Source of the DNA: CAVORD01 sp963698535
Lineage (GTDB): Bacteria > Bacteroidota > Bacteroidia > Bacteroidales > VadinHA17
DNA length: 64,000 nt
Assembly: GCA_963698535.1 (NCBI GenBank)
Contig: CAVORD010000001.1
Location: 620,001-684,000, forward strand
Direction of reading: 5' to 3'
The notes under the pieces were generated by a model. The model did not search any database and was not told the origin of the DNA. It saw only the letters and a list, made by a program, of their open reading frames with translations. Shown piece by piece: positions 17,833 to 28,599 of the stretch (the stretch's first letter is position 1; each line of letters opens with the position of its first letter). The translations under genes and the position numbers were made by a program.

Positions 17833-20800
17833 ATGAGACTCAGTCGCCTGTTTATCGCATTAATCTTCTTTTTTATTGTCCAATTGACAGTAGCTCAGGC
17901 TCCGCAAGGGTTCACCTTTCAGGCTATTGCAAGGGATAATTCAGCTAATCCCATTGTCTCTACCGCTCTTACGATCGAGACCGGTATACTTTCAGATACC
18001 ATTTCCAACATCTATTTATGGAAAGAGACACATCCAGTTACAACCAATCAGTTTGGCCTGTTTTCCCTGATCATTGGAAAAGGCACCAGGACAGGCGGAT
18101 CGGCATCGACATTTGCAGATATTGACTGGGCTGCAGGACCCCGTTTCATCCGAACAAAGGTCCTTTACCAGTCGACATGGAGAGATATGGGGGCTGCACG
18201 ACTCTGGAGTGTTCCGTACGCTATGGTGGCTGATAAATCGTCCTCTCTTTTAGGTAATCCCATACAGGTCAATGGAGGAACTGTATATATTCTTAATAAT
18301 ATGGGAGTTGGAAACAGTACTCCGGGAGGCGTTAAACTTTCTGTTATGGGTGATGATGTTGCCTCAACAGAAGCTCTTTTTGAAGTAAAAAGAAAAGACG
18401 GACAAACCATGTTCGCCGTTTACAATGATGCAGTAAACGTTTATGTACCTGTCACACCCGGTAAAGCATCCAAGGGAGGTTTTGCAATCGGCGGATTCGA
18501 TGAGGCAAAGGGTACAGTACACGACTATTTTATAGTTTCACCCGACAGTATTCGTCTCTATTTTGATGATTCACCGGTTGTTAAAGGAAGTAAAGGGGGA
18601 TTTGCAATAGGTGGTTTTGATGAAGCTAAAGCCACTCCGGGTAAGGAGTATCTGAGAGTTACCGACGACAGCACAAGGGTATATATTAATAATCAGGCTA
18701 AAGGTGCAAAAGGCGGATTTGCAATAGGGGGCTTTGATGCTGCCAAAGGAACAGCTGCACAGTCGTTTATGGTTCTTGAACCTGAAAACTATCTTATTGG
18801 TCACCTGGCAGGAAATGCCCTTACTACAGGAAAATACAACTCCTTCTTTGGTTATGAGAGTGGGAGCAAGACAACAAGCGGTGCAAATAATGCATTTATG
18901 GGCTATTATGCCGGAAGACCAATACAATCGGTAACAGTAACGTCTTCATTGGCAATCTAAGCGGTGCCAACAATACAACAGGTGTTTCCAACGTATTTGT
19001 CGGTACCAGCAGCGGATATTACAAATACCACAGGTGGATGGAACACTTTCCTTGGATTTGAGTCGGGCTATACCAATAATGCAAACTACAATTCATTTAT
19101 CGGCTATCGATGCAGGGAGATCCAATACTTCCGGAACATATAACTCATTTATCGGTTACGATGCGGGATATTCAAATAATACAGGAGTAAACAACGTATT
19201 CATCGGGAATCAAACAGGCCGATCCAATACTTCTGGTGGCAATAACGTTTTCCTGGGTAATAACAGTGGTCTCTTAAATACAACAGGAGGATGGAATACG
19301 TTTTTGGGATTTGAGACCGGATACAGTAATAATGCTAACTACAACTCCTTTATTGGTTACCGGGCAGGACGATCAAACACCTCAGGAACCTACAACTCAT
19401 TTGTGGGATTCGATGCCGGATACTCAAACTTAACAGGTATGAATAACGTCTTTATCGGAAACCAGACCGGACGATCAAATACCACCGGGGGGAATAACGT
19501 CTTTTTGGGTAACAACAGCGGTTATCTCAAATACAACAGGCGGATGGAATACTTTTTTGGGATTTGAGACCGGATTCAGCAATAATGCAAACTATAACTC
19601 CTTTATTGGTTACCGGGCAGGTCGGTCTAATACCTCAGGGACCTACAACTCATTTGTTGGTTTCGATGCAGGTTATTCCAATACAACCGGTACAAATAAC
19701 GTCTTCATAGGTAACCAAACGGGTCGAACAAATACTACTGGTGGAGATAACGTTTTTCTTGGAAATCAGGCTGGCCGTTCAAGTAATGCCTCTAATAACG
19801 TATTTTTGGGTAATGGAGCAGGGTATACAAATACCACCGGCTCTTCAAATATTTTCATAGGTAACGAAAGTGGATATTTGAATGCAACCGGATACCTGAA
19901 CGTATTTATAGGAGAAAGAAGCGGTTATTCAAATACCGATGGTTTTTTCAATACATTTATTGGATATATGGCCGGTGAATCGAACACCTCAGGAACGAGA
20001 AACACATATGTCGGATACAGAACAGGCCGTTATAATACCACCGGCGATTATAACGCTTTGTTTGGATTCCAGGCCGGTTACAGCAGTACCACCGGCAGTT
20101 ACAATTCATTCTTTGGGTATAATGCAGGATGGTATAATACAAGCGGGTCGAATAACCTCTTCATGGGATATGAGGCCGGATTTTTAAATACAACAGCCTC
20201 ATTTAACTCCTTTATAGGATACAGGGCTGGCAGATCAAATACTACCGGAACATATAATGCCTTTCTTGGATTTGAAGCCGGAGAAGCAATACTACCGGAT
20301 CTTCAAACGTATTCGTAGGTAATGCTGCCGGTTATTCCAACCAGCAAGCCAGCTACAATACCTTTGTAGGATATCCAGGCGGGTTACTTTAATACCGGAG
20401 ACGGAACATCCTGGTCAGGTGAATTCAATACCTACCTGGGATATCAGGCTGGCTACAACAGTACAACGGGACACAGAAACGTTGGTATCGGGTACAGAGC
20501 AGGTTATGGAATCACCACCAACAGGTATAATGTAATGATCGGAGAAGAGACCGGACTCTCACTTGCCAGCGGTCAGGCTAACGTTCTCATCGGGACCTAT
20601 GCCGGTTCATCGCTGAATGGCGGATCCGGTAATGTTATCCTTGGCCTTGATGCAGGTACCTTATCCACTACTGCCACCGATAATGTTATGATAGGGCTTG
20701 GAGCCGGACGTTCAGCAAATGGTAGCAGAAATGTATTTTTAGGGAAATATGCCGGCTATGGCGAAACGGGGAGTGATAAACTTGTAATTGAGAATGGTTA

Positions 20801-21356
20801 TACGGGAGCTGATAATGCTACCTATGCACTTCTCTATGGTGAATTTGATAATAATAACTTACGTATTAATGCCACCGCAGGAATAAACAGAGCCTGGAGC
20901 AGTCCATTATGGGTCTGGTTGGTTGATGGAGGTTCAAGTCCATCATATTCAATGCTGGTTTATAAGGGTGCATATGCATATGGAAACGGATTTGTAAGTG
21001 CCTCCGATGAAAGATTGAAGAAGGATGTAAAACCATTGAACAATGCACTTAAAACAATTACCAGTATCAATGGAATAAGTTTTCTATGGGACAAGGAGAA
21101 ATACCCTGACTACAGTTTCAATAACAATAGACAGATTGGTTTCCTGGCACAAGAGGTGGAGAAAGTACTTCCAGAGTTGGTTACCCAGGATATTGATGGT
21201 TTCAAGGGTGTTGCCTATGATAAAATGGCAGCAGTCCTGGTTGAGGCTATTAAAGAGCAGCAACAAATAATTGAAAAACAAAAGAGCGAAATAGATCAGT
21301 TAAGGGAGGAATTTGAACAACTGAAAGCGCTTGTAAGAGCTTCAACCATTAAGTAA
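17833..21356 (+). CDS. Fibre-like exported protein with C-terminal peptidase S74 domain, paralogue 4 (about six frameshifts)
   Basis: The longest member, about 1,170 residues. Signal peptide MRLSRLFIALIFF...VAQ, N-terminal module, three KGGFAIGGFD repeats and then about 39 N.FIG..AG repeats by eye. Single-base shifts near 18921, 19020, 19110, 19530, 20280 and 20374 each restore a perfect repeat when reversed. Within the run a block of five motifs (NTFLGFETG, NSFIGYRAG, NSFVGFDAG, NVFIGNQTG, NVFLGNNSG) recurs three times about 252 bases apart from 19039. The S74 domain begins SDERLKKDV (Ser codon 21003) with QIGFLAQEVEKVLPELV and a long coiled coil at the end. A terminator follows at 21376-21408. 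Confidence 0.78.
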
Positions 21357-21375
21357 TTTCTGATTACCTTTATTG

Positions 21376-21408
21376 AAGCCGGATTGAGTTAATCGATCCG
21401 GCTTTTTT
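21376..21408 (+). terminator. Intrinsic terminator after fibre gene 4
   Basis: Stem AAGCCGGAT/ATCCGGCTT of nine base pairs around an 11-base loop, ending in a run of T. It closes the transcription unit of gene 4 and is the first clear intrinsic terminator in the array. Confidence 0.82.
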
Positions 21409-21662
21409 ATTTAAAAGGCAACCCGTTAAAGGTATGTGTAATAAGACTTGATCCGACCCCGCTACTTCTAATCTAAATCACCCTAACTGTTTACAGATTA
21501 ACAGATAATAATTGTCATGATCAGAAATTCCGACTGATTTTCATGATAACTTGTTCTTTAATAACGTTGGTTCTTGTCGGGTTAAGGACGTTCAGAAAAC
21601 CTTTTTTTCCCTTATTTGTTTATTGCAAATTAAACTCTAATCAATTATCCAATCCTGAATCT
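21409..21662. other. Spacer between fibre genes 4 and 5
   Basis: No gene seen. An imperfect inverted repeat (TCATGATCAG ... CTGATTTTCATGA, 21516-21546) is present. The octamers, hairpin repeat and TTGA-N19-TAACTTTT promoter found before genes 1-4 are absent, and no exact TAnnTTTG box was seen. Confidence 0.5.
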
Positions 21663-24174
21663 ATGAAAGGAAAATCACTATCCACGCTGATTGTTTCCAT
21701 GATTTTTATTGTGGGAGCCATGGCACAGTCTCCTCAGGGCTTCAATTTCCAGGCAATTGCCAGGGATGTTTCGGGTAACCCTATCATCTCAACCCCACTC
21801 ACCGTTGAAACCGGTATTCTGTCAGACACAATAGCTAATACATATGTATGGAAAGAGAATCATTCGGTGACCACCAACCAATTCGGTCTTTTTACACTTA
21901 TTATCGGGAAGGGGACACAAACCGGAGGATCGGCAGGCAGCTTCAGTGCCATTAACTGGGCAGCTTCTCCCTTATTTATACGAACTAAGGTACTTTACCA
22001 GAGCTCCTGGAGGGATATGGGTGCCGCTAAATTCTGGAGTGTTCCGTATGCAATGGTTTCCGATAAATCATCTGGCCCTGATTGGTAACCCTGTGACGGT
22101 AAATGGTAGCGAGGTTTATATCCTTAATAATTTCGGGGTTGGAAATGAGAAGCCCGGGAAATGTGAAACTCTCGGTCATGGGAGACGATATCGAGACTAC
22201 TGAAGCTCTCTTCGAGGTAAAAAGGAAAGACGGGCAGACGATGTTTGCCGTATATAACGATGGCGTGGAAATCAATGTCCCCGCTGTTCCCAAGAAAGGT
22301 GTAAAAGGGGGATTTGCAATTGGAGGGTTCGATGATACAAAAGCGGTTATACATAACTATCTTGTCGTTCATCCCGACAGCATTAGGTTCTATTTTGATG
22401 ATTCTCCAGTGGTTAAAGGGCAGAAGGGTGGTTTTGCAATTGGGGGATTTGATGTGGCCAAAGCGTCCGGGCAAGGAGTATCTGAGAGTAACTGACGACA
22501 GCACACGGATTAATGTAAATCAGGTGGCAAAAGGCCAAAAAGGAGGTTTTGCAATCGGGGGTTTCGATGTTGCAAAGGGTTCATCATCCGATTTTCTCGA
22601 CCTTACACCTCAGAACTATTTTATAGGTCATCAGGCAGGTTTTCAGACAACAGGTCTGTATAATGCTTTTATCGGATACAAAGCAGGTTACAGTAACCAG
22701 ACAGGCTCTTTTAATACCTTCATTGGATATGAATCGGGACTTTCCGCCAATAGCTAATTTTAATACCTTCTTTGGCTATCAGACCGGGAGAAATAATACA
22801 ACAGGAAGTTATAACCTCTTTTCCGGTTTTCAGTCAGGATTTTCAAATACAACAGGTTATAATAACGTATTTCAGGGTGTTATAACCGGGTATGCAAATA
22901 CTATCGGTCATAGTAATGTATTCATTGGAAATGGAGCAGGCCGAAGCAATATAGATGGTTTCAGCAATGCCTTTATTGGTAATTCTGCAGGGTTTCTTAA
23001 CACATCGGGATTCTATAATATCTTCGTTGGAGAACAGGCCGGACTATCAAACACCACAGGAGCCAGAAATGTTTTTCTGGGACAATTTGCAGGGCGTTAC
23101 AATTCGACAGGACAGGCAAATGTATTTATCGGACAGCAGACAGGTGAAGCCAATACAACAGGCAGTTTTAACCTATTTGCAGGCCGTAGCGCAGGTAGCT
23201 GGAACACAACAGGATTGATGAATACTTTCCTTGGAATTAACTCAGGTAATGTAAATACAACAGGTAATGAAAACGTTATGGTAGGAGGGGAGTCTGGTAA
23301 AGGGAGTGGTACAGGCTCATACAATACATACATCGGTGTCGGGGCAGGTCATGTTAACACAAACGGGAACTCAAATATCATCATGGGATATTATTCAGGC
23401 TTTTCCCTTACATCAGGATCAGATAATATTTTTATTGGCAAATATGCAGGAGGCGGTGAAGCAGTTACTTCAAACAAGCTTTATATTGAGAACTCAAGTG
23501 CCAATTCGTCCTCTGCCCTTATCTATGGTGATTTTGCAACCGACTACCTGAGGCTCAATGCAAATGTTGATATCCGCAATTACCTTAACTTCCCTAATGG
23601 AGGAGCCTTCCTGTACGCATCCGGAGCAGAAGCAGCATGGTATAATGGAACCTACTTCAGCTGGGGTTTTGGAGGAACATACAACTATTTCGGTGATAAG
23701 GTAACTATAGGTAATACTGCAAATTCTGCCTACATGCTTTACGTACAGGGTAGTGCCTATTCTACAGGTACATGGTCCTCTTCTGATTTGAAATTCAAAG
23801 AGAATATCAGATCCATTGATTCACCGTTAAGCAAAGTATTGGCCATGAATGGAGTAAGCTATAACTGGAAAACCACGGAATTTAGAGATAAAGGGTTTGC
23901 CAAAGGCCGGCACTATGGTGTCATAGCCCAGGAAATGGAGAAAGTACTACCGGAAGCTGTTGCAACAGATGAATCGGGCGAAAAGGCGGTGGCATATAAT
24001 GAACTTGTGCCTGTACTTATTGAGGCAATCAAGGAACAACAGGCTCAAATTAGTGAAAGAGACAAAAGGATAGAGGAACTGGAATTAAGGATAGCTAACC
24101 TTGAATCATATAATGACCACAGGAAAACAAAAATAGGAGACATCACTTTCTTTTTAATTCAGCCACCCTGGTAA
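21663..24174 (+). CDS. Fibre-like exported protein with C-terminal peptidase S74 domain, paralogue 5 (at least four frameshifts)
   Basis: About 835 residues. The start is placed at 21663 (MKGKSLSTLIVSMIF...GAMAQ), as upstream in-frame codons lack signal-peptide character. Extra bases at about 22073 (G), 22146 (G), 22471 (C) and 22756 (T) break the frame; removing them restores KSSALIGNP, GNRSPGNVK, ASGKEYLRV and SANSNFNTF. Three KGGFAIGGFD repeats and about 20 N.FIG..AG repeats follow. The pre-chaperone insert and S74 domain (SDLKFKEN, Ser codon 23782) are near-identical to paralogue 2. The last 15 codons overlap a terminator hairpin, so the true stop may be a little earlier, with one more indel in the A-rich stretch near 24128. 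Confidence 0.78.
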
Positions 24175-24200
24175 TTATTCTTGCCACGGGTGGTTTTTTT
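24163..24200 (+). terminator. Intrinsic terminator at the end of fibre gene 5
   Basis: CCACCC-TGG pairs with CCA-c-GGGTGG across a short AT-rich loop and is followed by seven T. It overlaps the annotated 3' end of gene 5, which suggests the coding end is displaced by an indel. Confidence 0.75.
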
Positions 24201-24234
24201 ATTTAAATTGTTACTTTATTAACAATTAGCCATC

Positions 24235-26310
24235 ATGAAAAAGAGAAGCGTCATTTTTATAGTGTTGCTTTTTGCAACGTTTACATCTCTCATATCACAA
24301 ACACCGGAAGGATTCAACTACCAGGCTGTAGCCCGCAACAATCAGGGAGTACTGCTATCTTCAATGCCAATTGTTGTAGAAACGGGCATCCTCTCAGATA
24401 CAATCGCCAATATTTACCTCTGGAAGGAAGAGCATAATGTTACCACCTCTCCCTTTGGTGCATTTAACCTGGTCGTTGGACAGGGTGCGAAGACAGGGGG
24501 CACAGCCAATACTTTCGGAGAGGTTAACTGGGGTCAGGGAAACCGGTACATCAGAACCAGGATCAAGTATTTGGGGTTTTGGTATGATCTGGGTGCCAGC
24601 AGACTCTGGAGCGTACCCTACGCAGCAGTTGCAGCTAAAGCCTCTGTTTTGGATGGAGATCCTGTAAAACTTACAGTTTCGGGTGATGATGTTGCATCGG
24701 ATGAGGCCCTTTTTGAAGTTAAACGTAAGGATGGTGAGGTAATATTCGCTGTCTACAACCATGGAGTGAGGGTAAACATGCCTGTTGATACCCTTACCAA
24801 AGCAAGAAAAGGTGGGTTCGCCATTGGGGGATTCGACAAAACGAAGGGTTCTGTTCAGGACTATCTGCTTATTAACAACGACTCTATCAGGATTTACTTC
24901 GATGATAATCCCGCAAAAGGCACCAAAGGGCGGATTTGCGATAGGCGGTTTTGATGTCGCAAAAGGCGGATCAAGGGACTTTCTAATCGTTGGCAGCGAC
25001 AGCGTGCGTATATATGTCGATGACACACCTGCAAAAGGACCTAAGGGCGGATTTGCAATTGGAGGATTTGACAAGACAAAGAGCCCCTCGTATACCAATT
25101 TTGTAATCTGACCCCCGATAACTATTTTATTGGCCATGAGGCCGGCATTTCTCTTACGACGGGAAAATACAATGCTATTTCTAGGCTACGAGGCAGGCAA
25201 GCTAACAACAGATGGCTCCAACAACATCTTTATCGGTTAACAGAGTGGCTTCTAGCAACGGTAAGGTGAATATAACACTTTGTCGGGTTCAGGCGGGATA
25301 CAATAATATCGGTAATACAACGCCACCCGGAGTCGTGTCGGCACGGGTCATTTAACTGTTATTTCGGATACCATGCCGGTATCAAGTGTTTAGAGCGCAC
25401 ATAATACAATGATCGGTTATACTGCAGGAAAAACAATTTGGCATCGCTGTACATTTATTGGCTCTTTGGCAGGTCTATCCAACAACTACCGAAGGCTCAT
25501 ACAATACATTCGTAGGTCTTTCCTCCGGAATGGTTGAACATAGACAGGGTCAAAAAATATTGTTCATCGGCCACGAGGCGGGAAGCAACGTTGAAGGGTG
25601 AGATGCAATACCTTTGTGGGTTCCATGAGCGGGGCAAGTATCAAAAACGGAAACAGTAACGTGGTAGACATAGGTACGGTGCCCGCGTCAGGAGATTCTC
25701 CTCAGTCTATGGCGGAACAGGCAGCGGAGTCTCCAATGTTATAATTGGTCATTATGGCCGGTCAACATAATACCAATGGTTCAAGCAATGTGCTAATAGG
25801 CCCTGAAGCAGGTAATTATCTGTCCACAGGATGCAAGCAATATGCTTGTAATTGAGAATTCTGCCAGCAGCACACCTCTTATCTCAGGTGATTTTGCTCT
25901 CAACCAGACTAAAATAAACGGCGGACTGGATGTTACAGGTACCATAACACAGGCTTCGGATATAAGGCTCAAGAAGAATATTACGGAGATAGGCAACGCA
26001 CTGGATCTTCTGTCTTCCGTAAGAGCTGTACACTTTGAGTGGACCAGCGAAGCTCAGGCTTGTTGGTGCATTTGACGATGGTCTGCAAACCGGTGTTATC
26101 GCACAGGAAATGCTTATATCTATGCCTTTCCTCGTAAAAGAAGACGATATGGGATACCTCTCTGTCGATTATCAGAAACTCTCGATAATACAACTGGCTG
26201 CAATAAAAGAGCAACAAAAGGAGATTGAGGTGAGCAGGGCGAGAATAAGCGACCTGGAGAGTCGCCTGGCGAATCTTGAAAGACTCTTAAACAGCGATTC
26301 AGGTAAGTAA
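24235..26310 (+). pseudogene. Fibre-like protein with C-terminal peptidase S74 domain, paralogue 6 (heavily disrupted)
   Basis: The first 225 or so codons are sound: signal peptide MKKRSVIFIVLLFA...ISQ, TPEGFNYQAVARN, and the first KGGFAIGGFD repeat. This copy lacks the ING.VYILNN.G segment present in the other six. An extra G at about 24930 and a missing T at about 25108 break the next repeats. From about 25110 to 25850 substitutions, stops and indels occur every few dozen bases, though N.FIG..AG-like words (YFIGHEAG) remain visible. The S74 domain recovers near 25920 (SDIRLKKNI, Ser codon 25956) with another shift at about 26060 (GLVGAFDDGLQTGVIAQE). Either a decaying gene or a badly resolved stretch of assembly; the clean ends favour the second. 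Confidence 0.65.
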
Positions 26311-26449
26311 ATTCCGGAACTGATAACAGAATATTTTATTTGTTACTGTTAATTGACTGTGGTCATAATGGCCCCGGAATATAACTCTTTTGCACTATTT
26401 CCAAGAAATGTTTAACTTGCTTAGTCGATCGTCTTTATAAATAATAGGT

Positions 26450-28588
26450 ATGAAAACTCTAAAACATCTAACACTGTTTCTTGCTATGTTATTGACATGG
26501 CAACTGGATGCTCAGACACCACAGGGTCTGAATTTTCAGGCTATCGCAAGGGATATGTCCAATAACCCTATACTGCTGACACCTCTCACAGTGGAGACAG
26601 GGATATTATCGGATACCGTTGCCAATACTTATCTATGGAAAGAGACCCACGCTGTCACCACAAATCAGTTCGGTCTCTTTTCACTGGTTGTTGGAAAGGG
26701 AACCAAAACCGGCGGTACTGCAGGTTCATTCAGTGCTATTGACTGGACGGCCACACCCCTCTATATCAGGACCAAAATACTCTACCAGAGCGCTTGGCGT
26801 GACATGGGTGCAGCCACCTTATGGAGTGTGCCATATTCTATGGTCGCAGGTAATGCTCTGGCGGTAAAGGGTGATCCCGTAATGATTAACGGAAGTGCAG
26901 TCTATATTCTTAATAATGTAGGTATTGGAACCAATACCCCGGGTACAACCAAACTTGCCGTCCAGGGTGACGACTCCCAGAGTGCCGATGCTCTGTTTGA
27001 GGTCAAACGAAAAGATGGGGAAGTGATATTCGCAGTGTATAACCACGGGGTGAGGGTTAATGTTCCTGTCGACACTCTTACCAAGGCAAGAAAAGGGGGA
27101 TTTGCCATAGGTGGTTTCGATAAGACCAAGGGAATTGTACAGGATTACCTTATTGTTAACCGCGACAGTATAAGAATGTATATCTCCGATCTGCCATCCA
27201 CCAAGGCAAAGAAAGGGGGTTTTGCAATTGGCGGATTCGATGAAGCAAAGTCGGTGACCGATGAATACCTTCGGGTGACACGTGACAGTACCAGAATTTA
27301 TATCGATGGTACTCCTGAGAAGGGCCCCAAAGGTGGATTTGCCATAGGCGGATTTGACGAATCAAAAGCCAGTGCAACAAGTTACCTGACGATTAATACC
27401 GATAAAATTCGGGGTGGAAAGGAAGAGTACATCCAGTTTTCACCCTATAATACATATATTGGATATTACGCAGGTAAGCTGAGCCTGGTAACGAACCCTA
27501 CCTACAATACATTCATAGGATACCAGTCGGGATACAATAATACAAGTGCCATTGCCACCTTTAATACTTTTATAGGCCATGAGGCCGGATTTACTAACTC
27601 AACCGGTACAAACAATGTCTTTATAGGTCTCAGGTCCGGCTATCAGACCGGTCCTAATGCCAATAACAATGTCTTCATAGGAAAATGGAGCGGTTACAAG
27701 ACTACGGGTAGTGATAATGTATTCATAGGTCTCAGCAGTGGTCTCAATAACACCTCCGGTAATAGTAATGTCTTCCTGGGAGTAAACGCAGGTAATGCAA
27801 ATACCACTGGTTTCCACAATCTCTTTATGGCTGCCAATGCAGGTCAGTCCAATACCACAGGCAATCTTAATGTCGCCCTTGGATATGGAGCAGGGGGAGC
27901 TAATCAGACAGGCGGCAATAATGTTTACATAGGCGCCCAGGCAGGAGTGCAAAACGTCAACTCCAATAACATTATGATCGGTACGCAAGCAGGATTTAGC
28001 AATACTAACGGTACCGGCAATATACTTATTGGTTATCGCGCCGGGTACACCGAAACATCCTCCAATCTGTTAATAATAGATAACGGCCTTAAAGCCAAGC
28101 CATTGATATGGGGCGACTTTAATAATGCAAGGATGGTTATAGCTGGGAATGCAGCTGATAATGTTGTTGGTTACACGCTTTATGTTAATGGTACAGCGGG
28201 TGGCGATACTCCTTTTACCAGTACCAGTGACAGATCGTTGAAATCAAATATCCGGACAATCCCCGGAGCTCTGGAGAAAGTCCTTTTGCTCAGAGGTGTA
28301 AACTTCGAATGGAATGATCAGGCACTGGAGCCCGGAACACGTATGGGACTGGTGGCACAGGAGGTACAGGAAGTTGTACCCGAAGTTGTAAACACCAATG
28401 GCGACCTTCTGATGCTTCAATATGCACCTCTTACGGCCCTTCTTATCGAGGCAGTTAAGGAGCAGGAGAAGAAGATCAACTCACTGGAACAACAGAATGC
28501 TCTGCTTACCAGACAGATAGAGGAACTCTCATCCCTGAAAAGCGATATTGAGCTATTAAAAGCACAGGTAAATTCTTCTAACAAATAA
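26450..28588 (+). CDS. Fibre-like exported protein with C-terminal peptidase S74 domain, paralogue 7 (intact)
   Basis: The only uninterrupted member, 712 residues, and so the best guide to the family. Signal peptide (1-22, ending DAQ); N-terminal module TPQGLNFQAIARD to about 140; GDPVMINGSAVYILNNVG and FEVKRKDGEVIFAVYN linker; three KGGFAIGGFD repeats spaced 38-40 residues apart (about 216-310); about 12 N.FIG..AG repeats (about 335-540); a hinge with LLIIDNG and PLIWGDFNNARMVIAG; S74 domain starting SDRSLKSNI with Ser at about residue 593 and Lys at 598; GLVAQEVQEVVPEVV; and a C-terminal heptad coiled coil. No prophage genes adjoin it. The next gene follows after 11 bases, so the two are likely co-transcribed. 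Confidence 0.85.
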   Translation: MKTLKHLTLFLAMLLTWQLDAQTPQGLNFQAIARDMSNNPILLTPLTVETGILSDTVANTYLWKETHAVTTNQFGLFSLVVGKGTKTGGTAGSFSAIDWTATPLYIRTKILYQSAWRDMGAATLWSVPYSMVAGNALAVKGDPVMINGSAVYILNNVGIGTNTPGTTKLAVQGDDSQSADALFEVKRKDGEVIFAVYNHGVRVNVPVDTLTKARKGGFAIGGFDKTKGIVQDYLIVNRDSIRMYISDLPSTKAKKGGFAIGGFDEAKSVTDEYLRVTRDSTRIYIDGTPEKGPKGGFAIGGFDESKASATSYLTINTDKIRGGKEEYIQFSPYNTYIGYYAGKLSLVTNPTYNTFIGYQSGYNNTSAIATFNTFIGHEAGFTNSTGTNNVFIGLRSGYQTGPNANNNVFIGKWSGYKTTGSDNVFIGLSSGLNNTSGNSNVFLGVNAGNANTTGFHNLFMAANAGQSNTTGNLNVALGYGAGGANQTGGNNVYIGAQAGVQNVNSNNIMIGTQAGFSNTNGTGNILIGYRAGYTETSSNLLIIDNGLKAKPLIWGDFNNARMVIAGNAADNVVGYTLYVNGTAGGDTPFTSTSDRSLKSNIRTIPGALEKVLLLRGVNFEWNDQALEPGTRMGLVAQEVQEVVPEVVNTNGDLLMLQYAPLTALLIEAVKEQEKKINSLEQQNALLTRQIEELSSLKSDIELLKAQVNSSNK

Positions 28589-28599
28589 ATTGATCAGTT

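Noticed and set aside
10459..22760. Frameshifts in the fibre genes as programmed frameshifting or phase variation
   Set aside because: They lie at different places in each gene, without slippery sequences or long homopolymer/tandem tracts.
9096..28588. Fibre array as a diversity-generating retroelement target or prophage tail module
   Set aside because: No reverse transcriptase or template repeat was seen, and no capsid, tail, terminase or integrase gene is present; each protein carries its own signal peptide.
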